From NCBI GenBank assembly GCA_945900785.1, contig CAMDJM010000011.1, forward strand, positions 26,113 to 90,112: DNA of 64,000 nt. Reading direction: 5' to 3'. This DNA is from Akkermansia muciniphila. Lineage in GTDB: Bacteria > Verrucomicrobiota > Verrucomicrobiia > Verrucomicrobiales > V1-33. The number at the start of each line of letters is the position of its first letter. Positions within the stretch are counted from its first letter, which is position 1. A model generated the notes under the pieces. It made no database searches. It was not told the origin of the DNA and saw only the letters and a list, made by a program, of their open reading frames with translations. Positions 43,898 through 53,139 of this stretch are shown piece after piece. The position numbers and the translations under genes were made by a program.

Positions 43898-44231
43898 GAT
43901 TTGAGTTGAAACACCATGGAGAAAACCATAAGAACTACTGGACGCTCATAAACGGCCACCTCCCGCCTCCAGTGATCTGGCCGAAATTATTGGTGAGGTA
44001 AGCGGTGCGCAGGCGGTTGGTCCCGTCAGGGCGTTCCCAGTCCCGGGTGGCCAAAGAGCCGTCTGCTGCGATAACTTGCTATCCACATTATTTATAATTC
44101 ACCCACCTAGCGGCCAAGCACGCTTGGCAGATCAACTTCTATATTGCCGATTTATTGAAACTTTGGTTGAAATGGGTGATGGGCACTTGATGTCTGGCGG
44201 TCATACATTTTGCCAGTTCATTGAACTGCCA
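43898..44231. other. Intergenic region with a possible decayed coding scrap
   Basis: 334 bp. On the minus strand 43935-44078 a 47-codon frame reads AADGSLATRDWERPDGTNRL followed by RTAYLTNNFGQITGG, which looks protein-like but has no start and is not recognised. Otherwise nothing is seen. Confidence 0.35.
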
Positions 44232-45047
44232 TCATTTTAATTTTTTGGAAATGACCGCGATGATAAAAAAGGCGCTAATTACTAAAGCCGGACCAAAAAT
44301 CCACCACAACGGCAAATTCACTACCTTTAAGTAAAGTGTGGCCCCATCAGAGGAGCCCTTGTCCGGACCAACTACCTGTTTGGGCATTTGAAAAGGTTGC
44401 CCAATTTGTTCATTTTCGTTTTCTGAACTTGCCGGACCAAGTAAAGTTTCTTTTACGGCAGATCCAGGAACGACGACACGGCTAAAATTTCCCGTCTTAA
44501 AGGCATCGATGTTGGTTTCCCAGAACTGACGGGCAAGCTGAATAATGTTGGGGCCTGCATGATCAATATGTTGTTTCGCCCACTCTTTAACTTTCGGGGT
44601 AAATTCCGGGGCTTTAATCACTAATTGACCAATGGTTTCCGCTGCTGCTACGGACTCTCCCAAATCCTGCGTTCCTTCTCCATACGTCCGGGGCTCAATC
44701 ACGTCGGTTTTGTATAGCATTGGAGCTATTTTCTCGATCAATTGCGGAGCACCAGATCGCCGAATATTTTCCTTCGCGCCCAAATCCATTCCCTTCGAAA
44801 TCACATATTTTTGGATTTGCTTTTCCACCGTCGGAGCATGGTTCAAACGCAGCAAGGTTGATGGTGCAGGCTGTTTGAGCAACGCCTCTAAAGTTTCCTG
44901 CTCTCTCCCCTTAGGCAAATTTTGCATGGTTTTTTCAGCAATCGGCCGCGCTGAAAACTCGATTGCCAAATTACTGGCATGCTCCGCACCTGGTCCATTG
45001 CAAATAAAACATAATTGAAGAGCAATGATTAAATTTAAATGCTTCAT
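44232..45047 (-). CDS. Membrane-anchored protein coupled to the protease gene
   Basis: 271 aa. A signal peptide at the start (HLNLIIALQLCFICNGPGA), about 200 mostly helical external residues, and a C-terminal membrane segment (LPLWWIFGPALVISAFFIIAVI) with a basic end KKLK: type I membrane topology. No family recognised. Its ATG overlaps the stop of the 1987-aa protease gene (ATGA at 45044-45047), so translation is coupled and the two products are probably made in step. It could anchor, process or inhibit the protease; the sequence cannot decide. Confidence 0.75.
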   Translation of the reverse strand: MKHLNLIIALQLCFICNGPGAEHASNLAIEFSARPIAEKTMQNLPKGREQETLEALLKQPAPSTLLRLNHAPTVEKQIQKYVISKGMDLGAKENIRRSGAPQLIEKIAPMLYKTDVIEPRTYGEGTQDLGESVAAAETIGQLVIKAPEFTPKVKEWAKQHIDHAGPNIIQLARQFWETNIDAFKTGNFSRVVVPGSAVKETLLGPASSENENEQIGQPFQMPKQVVGPDKGSSDGATLYLKVVNLPLWWIFGPALVISAFFIIAVISKKLK

Positions 45048-48000
45048 GGGGTATTGATTCCTCCTGCGATATTATTTGCCAGAAGCCAATCCTCGTTTCT
45101 CATCCACCTACGGTAAACCCATGGCAAGCCGGAAAGTTCCGGCGTTCCCGACTGCATCAATGCGTGATTCGGGCTTGGTTTGTGAGGGAAAGGGGTATTT
45201 CCTGGAAATACTGGGGCCACGCTGTTCGGATAATCAAGATCGACAGCGTCTGCGAAAGGAGGTTGGTCATGGTTCCCATCCTCTGCAACAGTCGAAAGGC
45301 CCAGGAAATGTCCTATTTCATGGGCTGCTGCTATTGGGATTTGCAGGGGTAGATTACGGGCATAAAGAAAAATTCCAGTCGCCCCTCCACGAACCTTTGG
45401 TCCATCTGGAATGTTCGCATCATAAGGGATTCCGCTCTCTTTTATTACGATTATTCTGAGAACATTGGGGTCACTGTGGGGGATAGGAAAAATCAGATCC
45501 GATGTTGGGGGGCGGTTTTCGTAACCCTCGCCCAATGCGCGCTGTTCTTCGGCAGAAACTTTACCATCCGAAAACCTCACAGGTAGTTGAGCAGAATATC
45601 CCTCCTCCAAGTTAAATCCACGGGTATCATATGGAAACTGATAGGTCCCCGATGACGGATGCAGTGTGAATTTCACCCCTGCCTGTTTAAAACAGTCATT
45701 GCAAACCGCCAATATCTCGGCAGCGCTGGGTAGTTCAACCACTGGTGCTGTGGTAAATTTTGTAATCGGGGCATTGGGGTCTTCCAGCACGTAAATTGCC
45801 AACTCTTTTTGGCGCTGCGGTAATACTCTAATCTTAAGCGTTAAAAGGGCTGGGGCATTGGTGCCAAGTGGAATCAATAGCACATTGGCAACTTTCACTA
45901 AATTCGAAGTGCTTGGCTTTCCTGTTATAGTGAGTTTGGTCTCGGCGTTCGAAAACGTTTTTGGGGAAATATCGATCGTAGCATCATCCCCGTCAGCGAT
46001 CTTCCATTCCAACTTGGAAGCATCTCCATTCGAAATTTTTAGGTTCAATATACCATTTGTTCCCGATTGTGCCACACTTGCCCAATACTCACCCGGTGGA
46101 TCATTTTCTGCCGAATTGGGTGGATCAAACCCAAGATGGATTTTACCTGGATCGGCAATTAACGCGGCGGATGGGAGGAGGCTCAGTTTCCAGTCGATTT
46201 TCTCATATCCGCCATTAGCGGTGTTATTGTAACTCCCATACGGGGGTGAAAGGAGTGGAAAATCGGCGGCCTTTAGGGTGTATTTTGGCTCAAGCAGCAC
46301 CGAGTTGGTTGATAAACTTTTATTGGGGGCGAATGTGAATTGTCCGGTCCGATACTGCACCGGATAATTCACGAGCATGTCGTCCAGTTCCCATGCCGAG
46401 GTCTGGCGGAATAGCCGGCTGCCAGTGATCGTGATCAGGTAGGGCTGCTGCCAAGCCTCAGCCCGCTTAGGAGCCCTTAAACGCACCTGCTGGTGCACCA
46501 GATAAACTTCAGCTTCCATATCCACTGGGCGAAACCACATTCCGGCGTAGGCCGACTGGTGGTATGGCACCACTTGTTCGCCATAATCAAACCACAGGCT
46601 GGAATCGTCAAAAAAAGGGAACTCAGGTTGCATAGCAGAAAAATCGGGAGTGAAGTAAAACGTCCCGGGGGGCTTGTGGCTAAGGTTTAGCCATCTATAC
46701 CCCCAGCCGGCCGCATTTTTTTGTGTATATTGCCACCTTGAATAGTAGGAGTATGGCAGCAGGTAATTTTCCGGATCCGACCCGGCCCGTTGCACCCAGA
46801 TGCTAATATGTTGACGGGCTTCTTTGCAAATAAGTTTAGGAGTGGGTAAATTTAGGGGAGCATCTTCATCATTCTGCGGGGAGGATCCCCCCAGGTATTC
46901 TTCTAGGTTGCTGAAGCCATCCTGATCGGAATCCACCCAGGCATCATACTGGTCAGGATTGAGGCTGTTGTTGATTTCCCAACCATCCGGCAGGCCATCG
47001 GCGTCACTGTCGGCCTGAAGGGTGAGCAGGTCCATCGCACTGTAGGATTGCCCCCATAATACCGTGCTGCCGTTCAGAGTAGCAAGCGTGCCGTAGGTGT
47101 CCCCAGGGCTACGGGCGATGATCTCCTGCTCGAACCAATCCGGCAGACCGTCCCCATCGCTATCGAAAAATTCGTCGCATCCCGCTTCGGGCAAATTGGT
47201 GGACAGGCAGGGCCGGGATTCCCCTTCCAAATCGTTTAGGACAGCATTGCCATCCCCATCCGGATCCAACTGCACCACTTCCACCCGCCCCAGACCAAGC
47301 GTGGTGACCGGCTGGCCGGTCAGGTGATACTGATCCCGTGCGAGTTTGGGCTCCACTGAGGAATTGCCGATGCCGGAGGACAAGGTGGCTGGAGAAAAGG
47401 TGCCTGGCCCGCAGTTAGAGCCATGGATTTGCCGGCTGCCGGCTCCACCGATGGCGTCCAATGCTGGAACGTTATACCAGCAGAGGCTGTTATGGATCAG
47501 CAGGGTGCCGTCCGCCAGACAGGCAGCGCCGACGGTGGCCCGGTTGCGGGTGAGGGTGCATTGGATGAGCGTCAGGCTGGATCCGGCTTCGCTGCGGAAG
47601 ACGCCTCCCTGGCTGCCCGATTGATTGGTGACAAAGGCGCAATTGGTGAAGGAGGGGCTGCCTCCGGTAGTGGCATTGAGTGCCTTGATGGAGGCGACCC
47701 CGCCCTGGCCTGCGGCCTGGTTTCCGAAGAACCTGGAGCGGTGGAATTGGGTGACCCCAGTAGTCTGCAGCACCGCCCCGGCGCTGCCGGCGGAGAGATT
47801 GCTTTGATAAGTTTCCCCCTCAACCCAGAGGGTAGATCCGGTGAGGGCAAGCGCGGCCCCGCTGGCCGTGGCGCTGGCAGCGGTCGAGCCCGCTACCGGC
47901 CATGCGCTATTTTCAGTGTATACATTTTCCTGGAGCACACAATTCACGGTATAGAACGCCGTATTTTGAGGCGGTGTATTCACCGTGGGGGCAAGGTAAT

Positions 48001-51000
48001 TTCCATAACCATCGTCACTCCAGGTGGAGATGCAATTTGTAAAAGACGCCGCCCCACCCGTGAGGCTGGCATTGCGGTAGAAGGAATTGCGTGTCACTAC
48101 GGCCTGGGTGACGCTGGAGAAAGCGAGTGCTCCTCCCCGGAGTTTGGCATCATTCCAAGCGAAGGTATTTCCCTGAATGCTGATGAAGGCATTCGAGGAG
48201 CTGCCCGCAATAGCTCCGCCTTCATTGGCAGAATTGCCGAGGAATTCACAGGCGACCATTGAGCCTGCCCCCATGAAAATGGCTCCCCCCGCTCCTGCCG
48301 GAGCGCTGCAATTCACAAACCGGCAGCGGTAGAGGTTGAGGGTCTGCGAGGATGAAGGCCAGACGATGGCTCCTCCATTGCCGGTAGCTGCAGAGCAATT
48401 CCGCAGAGTGATGCCCTGGAGCGAAATGCCAGCGGTCGACGAGGAAATAAAACGGAAACCAGCCTGGGTGGCGGAGTTGCCCCCATCAATGATGACCCGG
48501 GCCGGGCCATTGATGCCGGACAGGGAGAAGGCCTTGGCAGGGTTCAGATTGACATTGGAAGTGGCAGGCCCAGTCCCCGTGCCGGCGTAGGTGCCATCCC
48601 GCAAGGCAATGCGGCCGGTGGCTTTACTGATGGCCGCAGCAATACTGCGCACCGGAGCCGTAAAGGATCCTGAGGCGGCATCATCCCCCGTGGGAGCGGC
48701 ATAAATGACCATGGCGGGCAAGGAAGTGCGGCTGAGAGGATCAGTTTTGGCGGAATATTCCTCGTAATTGCTATACCCATCCTGGTCGGCATCAAGGTCC
48801 CGGTCTGCGGCAGTGGCAGGATCAAATCCATAGCGGGTTTCCCAACCGTCCGGCAGGTTGTCACCATCCGTGTCGTTGAATTCAAAAGCTCCCCGGTCGC
48901 CATTCGAAACAAAGCTGGTGATGTAAGCAGGCAGGAAACGGCGGCGGGGCAATCCATCCAAGTCCAGCCCGGGCACCGGATTGGGCCCGCGGTCTATCAT
49001 GGGCGACCCTGCAGAGAGGCCATAGCCATCGCCAGGCACCAGTGCCATCTGGGGGTGGTAGCTGCGGAGGAACATCGGATTGCTGGTATTATTCCCCGTG
49101 CCGGAATAGGCGGTCGTCTGGGTGGTGCTTGAGGTGAGGGTGGCTGGACCAGTCAAATTGACCGTGGTCGTGCCCATTTTGTTGCCCCAAAAAATGGACC
49201 CGTTCACTGACACAGGCAGAGAACTGGCGGCCGTGGAAGAGACCGCAGCTCCCGTGCTCGAATTGTTGTCGGCCACAGTGCAGTAGGACACCACTGGAAC
49301 AGCGGAACCTTCCAAGGCGATGGCGCTACCGGCTCCCCCGTTGCTGGTATTGGAGGAAAAGAGACAATTGGAAATTTCGCCCGAACAGGAACTAAGCGCC
49401 AGGGCCCCCCCTTTGCCCCCGGCTATTTGTGAAATAAAGCGGTTCCGCTGCAGGTTGAGGGAGGCATTGGAAGCCCGGATGGCCCCGGCATCCCCAGTGG
49501 CACTATTCCCACTGAACGTTGAATCGGTGATCACGAGAGAGCCTCCGTTGAAAGACAAAGCCCCGCCCGCCGCCGCCACCCCCGAGACAAAGCGGCATCG
49601 TGTGACCACCGCCGGGCAATCGCTAAATGCCACGATGCCAGAACCCGTGCCGGACTGGCAACCTGAGAAAATGAGGTTTTCCAGCGTGATTTTGCGGGTG
49701 GTGCCGTTGCCGGTAAAACAAAGCAAAGGGGACGCACAAACCCCCGTGAAGGTCGCCCCGTCCACCCCGATGATCGTAAGAGTCCGGACCGAACTATCCA
49801 GCACTGGTGTCCCCTGCAGATTCACCGGCCCACCCGAGCCCAGTATAACCAGCTTACCTCCGGTTGGCACTGTCAACAGCGCCGTGGGAAAGTGATAAAA
49901 CGGATTTTCAAATGAACCATTGGGTGGGGTGCCAGAGCCGGTGCCAGCTTTGAAATAAACCACGTTGGGACCATTGCCGGAGGTATTGCGGGGATTGGTG
50001 CCCGCCCGGAATTCCTCCAGATTTGACACCCCATCCGCGTCGAAGTCCCCGTAGGCGTCACGGCCATCTGCCGGGTTCAACCCGTTCGCCACTTCCCAGC
50101 CATCCGGAATCAAATCGCCGTCTGAATCCGTAAGGCCGGGATTGGAACCCCATAAGTATTCCTGAAAATTATACAGGGTGTCCCCATCTGCGTTCCCCCA
50201 CCGGTCATCCACCATGAAATTGGCTGCCGGGGCAAATGCCTGCTCCCAACTGTCCGGCATGCCGTCGCTATCCGAGTCAGTAAAAAGCACCTGGTGGTCA
50301 CTGAAGACCAGGGCATCGATCAGGGATGGGCCACTGGGACGGGCCCGGGCCTGGAAACCGGCAGACATTTCATCGGAAGTGCTCCCCATGGCGCAGGGTT
50401 TCCCATCTACCCAAATATCCACCATAGACTCCTGCCGTCTGACATTCAGCCGGGTCCACCCGGAAGCAGACCCATCGGTCCCCAATGGAACTACCGAGCC
50501 AATAGGAAACCAATCATCCGAGAGATCATCCCAATAAAACCATCGGGCCAACCCGGATGAGACCCCTATAAACGCGAAACGAACTCCAAGTAAAGTTATG
50601 GAAGGTTCCATCCGGGAGACCGCCATTCCCGGGCCAGGATTGACGATGGAGGGAAACTTCACGGCAACCCCGGCGAAACCGGCATCCACAGCACTCAGAA
50701 GGGACGTCCTCCCGACCTCCACAACATTGCCCGGCGTGGAAGCAAAGAGGCTCAGCGCCTGTGATCCGTTGAAACTATCCCCTGCCAGCGCCCGGGCTCT
50801 CGGGGGATCCCATGGAGCAGCAACTCCATTGACAGATAACGTCCAGCCCTCCACTGGAGTCCCTGACAACGCTGACCAGGAATTGGGGTGAGCCGGATCG
50901 TCCTCAAAGTCCTCTGAAACCGTCAGGGCGGCAGCAGCGGATGTGAAACATCCTATCAGGATAGTCCACGTCACGAAAGAGCGGAGAGCGGAAAATGTCT

Positions 51001-51007
51001 GCTTCAT
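45044..51007 (-). CDS. Giant Pmp-like beta-helix exoprotein with C-terminal metzincin-type protease
   Basis: 1987 aa with signal peptide (ending about residue 27). A LamG-like jelly roll to about 240; calcium repeats (DSDSDGMPDSWE, DSDGDLIPDGWE); beta-helix 1 about 350-690; calcium repeats; beta-helix 2 about 770-1220; three more calcium repeats. The helices carry GGAL/GGAI and FSGNSA/FLGNSA motifs like chlamydial polymorphic membrane proteins. Residues 1390-1850 are unassigned beta-rich sequence. The C-terminus has HEIGHFLGL...GNHD near residue 1895, a zinc protease site of HExxHxxGxx type, with a later methionine (ALMQSG) as candidate Met-turn. Probably a secreted surface protease. Middle gene of a three-gene minus-strand unit. 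Confidence 0.85.
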   Translation of the reverse strand: MKQTFSALRSFVTWTILIGCFTSAAAALTVSEDFEDDPAHPNSWSALSGTPVEGWTLSVNGVAAPWDPPRARALAGDSFNGSQALSLFASTPGNVVEVGRTSLLSAVDAGFAGVAVKFPSIVNPGPGMAVSRMEPSITLLGVRFAFIGVSSGLARWFYWDDLSDDWFPIGSVVPLGTDGSASGWTRLNVRRQESMVDIWVDGKPCAMGSTSDEMSAGFQARARPSGPSLIDALVFSDHQVLFTDSDSDGMPDSWEQAFAPAANFMVDDRWGNADGDTLYNFQEYLWGSNPGLTDSDGDLIPDGWEVANGLNPADGRDAYGDFDADGVSNLEEFRAGTNPRNTSGNGPNVVYFKAGTGSGTPPNGSFENPFYHFPTALLTVPTGGKLVILGSGGPVNLQGTPVLDSSVRTLTIIGVDGATFTGVCASPLLCFTGNGTTRKITLENLIFSGCQSGTGSGIVAFSDCPAVVTRCRFVSGVAAAGGALSFNGGSLVITDSTFSGNSATGDAGAIRASNASLNLQRNRFISQIAGGKGGALALSSCSGEISNCLFSSNTSNGGAGSAIALEGSAVPVVSYCTVADNNSSTGAAVSSTAASSLPVSVNGSIFWGNKMGTTTVNLTGPATLTSSTTQTTAYSGTGNNTSNPMFLRSYHPQMALVPGDGYGLSAGSPMIDRGPNPVPGLDLDGLPRRRFLPAYITSFVSNGDRGAFEFNDTDGDNLPDGWETRYGFDPATAADRDLDADQDGYSNYEEYSAKTDPLSRTSLPAMVIYAAPTGDDAASGSFTAPVRSIAAAISKATGRIALRDGTYAGTGTGPATSNVNLNPAKAFSLSGINGPARVIIDGGNSATQAGFRFISSSTAGISLQGITLRNCSAATGNGGAIVWPSSSQTLNLYRCRFVNCSAPAGAGGAIFMGAGSMVACEFLGNSANEGGAIAGSSSNAFISIQGNTFAWNDAKLRGGALAFSSVTQAVVTRNSFYRNASLTGGAASFTNCISTWSDDGYGNYLAPTVNTPPQNTAFYTVNCVLQENVYTENSAWPVAGSTAASATASGAALALTGSTLWVEGETYQSNLSAGSAGAVLQTTGVTQFHRSRFFGNQAAGQGGVASIKALNATTGGSPSFTNCAFVTNQSGSQGGVFRSEAGSSLTLIQCTLTRNRATVGAACLADGTLLIHNSLCWYNVPALDAIGGAGSRQIHGSNCGPGTFSPATLSSGIGNSSVEPKLARDQYHLTGQPVTTLGLGRVEVVQLDPDGDGNAVLNDLEGESRPCLSTNLPEAGCDEFFDSDGDGLPDWFEQEIIARSPGDTYGTLATLNGSTVLWGQSYSAMDLLTLQADSDADGLPDGWEINNSLNPDQYDAWVDSDQDGFSNLEEYLGGSSPQNDEDAPLNLPTPKLICKEARQHISIWVQRAGSDPENYLLPYSYYSRWQYTQKNAAGWGYRWLNLSHKPPGTFYFTPDFSAMQPEFPFFDDSSLWFDYGEQVVPYHQSAYAGMWFRPVDMEAEVYLVHQQVRLRAPKRAEAWQQPYLITITGSRLFRQTSAWELDDMLVNYPVQYRTGQFTFAPNKSLSTNSVLLEPKYTLKAADFPLLSPPYGSYNNTANGGYEKIDWKLSLLPSAALIADPGKIHLGFDPPNSAENDPPGEYWASVAQSGTNGILNLKISNGDASKLEWKIADGDDATIDISPKTFSNAETKLTITGKPSTSNLVKVANVLLIPLGTNAPALLTLKIRVLPQRQKELAIYVLEDPNAPITKFTTAPVVELPSAAEILAVCNDCFKQAGVKFTLHPSSGTYQFPYDTRGFNLEEGYSAQLPVRFSDGKVSAEEQRALGEGYENRPPTSDLIFPIPHSDPNVLRIIVIKESGIPYDANIPDGPKVRGGATGIFLYARNLPLQIPIAAAHEIGHFLGLSTVAEDGNHDQPPFADAVDLDYPNSVAPVFPGNTPFPHKPSPNHALMQSGTPELSGLPWVYRRWMRNEDWLLANNIAGGINTP

Positions 51008-51068
51008 GGCTAGTCAAGGCAAAGGTATAAAAAGGAGAGGGAGATGAAATAAAACAGGCAGATTAGAG

Positions 51069-51467
51069 TCAGGGACCTGAGCGGGATGCCACCGGACGGG
51101 GTGGCGGCGTGCTGAGAGGCAAGTCGGCCACTTTCAGGGAATCCGGCAAGGCAGAGATGTCACCGGCAGCAAGGCTTGCCCGGATTTTCCGGTTCTCTTC
51201 CTGCAAGTCCTGGCCATGTGCCAGGATGGACTGGGCTGCCCCCTGGGGATCCACCACAACCGGGTTGGAGTCCGCCAATGAATCCGCTCTGCGCTGGGGA
51301 CTGGTGAGCGTAGTTCGCTGGGGACTGGTGAGCGTAGTTACAGCAGTCTTGAGCGGTGCCGACTGTGCCGGGACTCCCCGGAGGATCGTGTCGGCGTCCT
51401 TTTTTAGCCGATTCTGGCCGGCTTCCAGCCAAAGCCAATATCCCAAAGCCAGCAGGGCGAAGGCCAC
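51069..51467 (-). CDS. Small membrane protein with a tandem repeat
   Basis: 132 aa from a GTG at 51467; a stop codon lies just upstream in frame, so the start cannot move far. One N-terminal membrane segment (AFALLALGYWLWL) and a charged, Pro/Ser-rich tail. A 24-bp exact tandem repeat near 51297-51345 gives LTSPQRTTLTSPQRR. It precedes the protease gene by 61 bp on the same strand and probably starts that unit. Not recognised. Confidence 0.6.
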   Translation of the reverse strand: MAFALLALGYWLWLEAGQNRLKKDADTILRGVPAQSAPLKTAVTTLTSPQRTTLTSPQRRADSLADSNPVVVDPQGAAQSILAHGQDLQEENRKIRASLAAGDISALPDSLKVADLPLSTPPPRPVASRSGP

Positions 51468-51479
51468 AGTGCTGTAAAT

Positions 51480-51950
51480 GCCTTAGCGTAAGCCATTGAT
51501 GGTTTTATTAATCTGATTGTGGCCGGTAAGGGAAGGTGTGGCCATCGGATTTATGCTGGGAGGAATAACCGTGATGGCAGAGTCGCGCAAGAAAATTATA
51601 TGTTTTTTGTAATTTCCTCTGTCGTTATTCTGGTCCTTCACCCCCCGGTATGGCTTGCCCTGAATTTGCCGGAAACGTCACATAGGCTTCCTTGGTGAAG
51701 AAGTGTCTTATGAATGGCGAGGTTCCGTGTGATTGGCTGGCTGGCTGAATAGGTTGATTAAAATTTAAAATGGCCTGGCCCAGTCCTGGTCACTTGGATA
51801 GCATGGGAGCTGGGTGCGAATAACCCCGCTGCCCATGGACCGGACGGCGGGGTTTTGGTAGGGAAGAAGTTGAGGCTAGCGCCGGAGGAAGGGCGGTATT
51901 CTGCCTTGGCATACCCACGCAGACAGTAGGTTCGCCATCCCCAGTGGCAG
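51480..51950. other. Intergenic region
   Basis: About 470 bp with no supportable gene; AT-richer near 51590-51620. The only structure seen is the hairpin at 51824-51852. Confidence 0.4.
51824..51856. terminator. Terminator hairpin after the decayed FN3 gene
   Basis: CCCCGCTGCCC-ATGGACC-GGACGGCGGGG with TTTT on the plus side. It lies about 100 bp downstream of the 51951-52241 pseudogene (minus strand) and resembles the terminator at 52433-52464, so it was probably duplicated with the gene. Confidence 0.6.
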
Positions 51951-52241
51951 TTACAGGATCATGCCGGTGGTGGCATCACTCCAGGGGCTGGAGCCTTTCG
52001 CTCCGACGGAGCGGACGCGGATGTAGATGAGGCTGCCAATGGGATATTCGCTGAAGGTCATTTGGGCAATGGTGCTACTCTGGATAGGGTGCAGGGTCCA
52101 GTCTGGGAATGGGGAGGGATCCGTAGTAACCACGAACTAAACTTCGTAATAGCGGGCATTGGAAACCCGGGCCCAGCGCGCGCGGATCTGGCCAGGAAAT
52201 GAGGTGTTTTGCAGGCCGAGCCGGACGGGAGTAACGGGCAT
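51951..52241 (-). pseudogene. FN3-domain gene remnant with an in-frame stop
   Basis: 96 codons reading PVTPVRLGLQNTSFPGQIRARW and ARVSNARYYEV, then TAG, then FVVTTDPSPFPDWT, IYIRVRSVGAKGSSPWSDATT. The pattern (RARWxRVxNxxYYE..., YIRVRxVxxKGxSPWS) is a fibronectin type III domain and matches the neighbour at 52508. The upstream part of the gene is missing. The internal stop and truncation mark it as dead. Confidence 0.8.
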
Positions 52242-52309
52242 GACGGGGCGCTGGCTTGCGGTCATCCTGGCCGCATCACATGCAATGCTGGCGGGACACC
52301 AGAAATCCG

Positions 52310-52395
52310 GCAAAGCCAGGACGGCTGTGTTCCGGCGGTTATGCGGGATTTCAATAGGCCAAGGCGTCGCTCAAGGCCGGGACGGCCTTGCTACG
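52310..52395. repeat. Palindromic GC-rich repeat
   Basis: Two related units, AAAGCCAGGACGGCTGTG and CAAGGCCGGGACGGCCTTG, about 60 bp apart, with CCGGGACGGCC palindromic. It lies between the two decayed FN3 genes. REP-like by structure. Confidence 0.55.
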
Positions 52396-52424
52396 GTTAG
52401 GTTGCCGCCTGATGGGTGGAGGCA

Positions 52425-52464
52425 ATAAAAAACCCCGCCGCCCGGACGGAGCCGGACGGCGGGG
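52425..52464 (-). terminator. Rho-independent terminator of the 52508 FN3 gene
   Basis: Read on the minus strand, CCCCGCCGTCCGGC / GCCCGGGCGGCGGGG-type stem (52433-52464) followed by a T-run (A-run 52427-52432 on plus). Positioned 43 bp after the gene end, as expected. Confidence 0.85.
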
Positions 52465-52507
52465 TCGGTTGGTTTGGTTCTGTTTGCGGAGAAGGAGAAG
52501 GAAACAA

Positions 52508-53070
52508 CTACAGCACGAGGGAAGCGACGGCGGCGCTCCAGGGGCTGGGGCCCTTGGGATTGACGGTGCGGACGCGGACATACATGGTTTTGCCGACGGG
52601 GGTGCGGGGCATGGTGTCGGAGGCGCTGGTGATGCTGCGGATGGGGGTGAGGTCCCAGTTCGGGCCGGCGTTCAGGTCTTCCGGCACGGCGACTTGGAGT
52701 TCGTAGAAGTGGAAGTTGGGAACGCGGCCCCAGCGGGCGATCATCTCGCCAGGGCAGCCGGTGGGGCGCAGGGTGAGCTTGGAGGGGGCGGGCAGCAACT
52801 GGGAGGGGCTGCGGCCTTTGCGAAGGTCCCAGCCAACGCTGGCGAGGGCTTCATCCGGGGGATCGGCGGACTCACAGGCGCGGGCGCTGCTCTTCAGAAT
52901 ATCGCGGGCAATTGGCGCTTTCGGCGGCCTGGGCGATGCTGGCGGTCTTCAATTGGGCTTCGAGGCTGATGATCTGATGGGCAAGGGAGCGCTGGCCATT
53001 GTTGGAGGCGTTGAGGGCGGCGGGCAGGTGATTGGAAATGTCCAGGCAGACAGCTCCTCATTGCCATCAG
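52508..53070 (-). pseudogene. FN3-domain protein gene, frameshifted
   Basis: The 3' part (52508 to about 52905) reads DILKSSARACESADPPDEAL, then an FN3 domain (MIARWGRVPNFHFYELQV, MYVRVRTVNPKGPSPWS). The 5' part (about 52906-53070) reads CLDISNHLPAALNASNNGQR and SLAHQIISLEAQLKTASIAQ in a different frame, and a further shift is needed near 53040 to reach RFTDGNEELS. At least one frameshift therefore breaks the gene; a sequencing error cannot be excluded. The intact form would be about 190-220 aa. Confidence 0.65.
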
Positions 53071-53139
53071 TGAAACGGACGGTCTTTCTTTCCCGTGGAC
53101 GGAGCATGGGATACGGGGTTGGATGATGAACTATTTGCT

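Noticed and set aside
43935..44078. RHS-repeat gene
   Set aside because: The 47-codon frame has an RHS-like flavour, but no YD-repeat or start was found; kept only as a possible scrap.
51297..51345. Tandem 24-bp repeat as possible CRISPR or mobile trace
   Set aside because: Only two adjacent copies inside a coding frame, no spacers; simple replication slippage.
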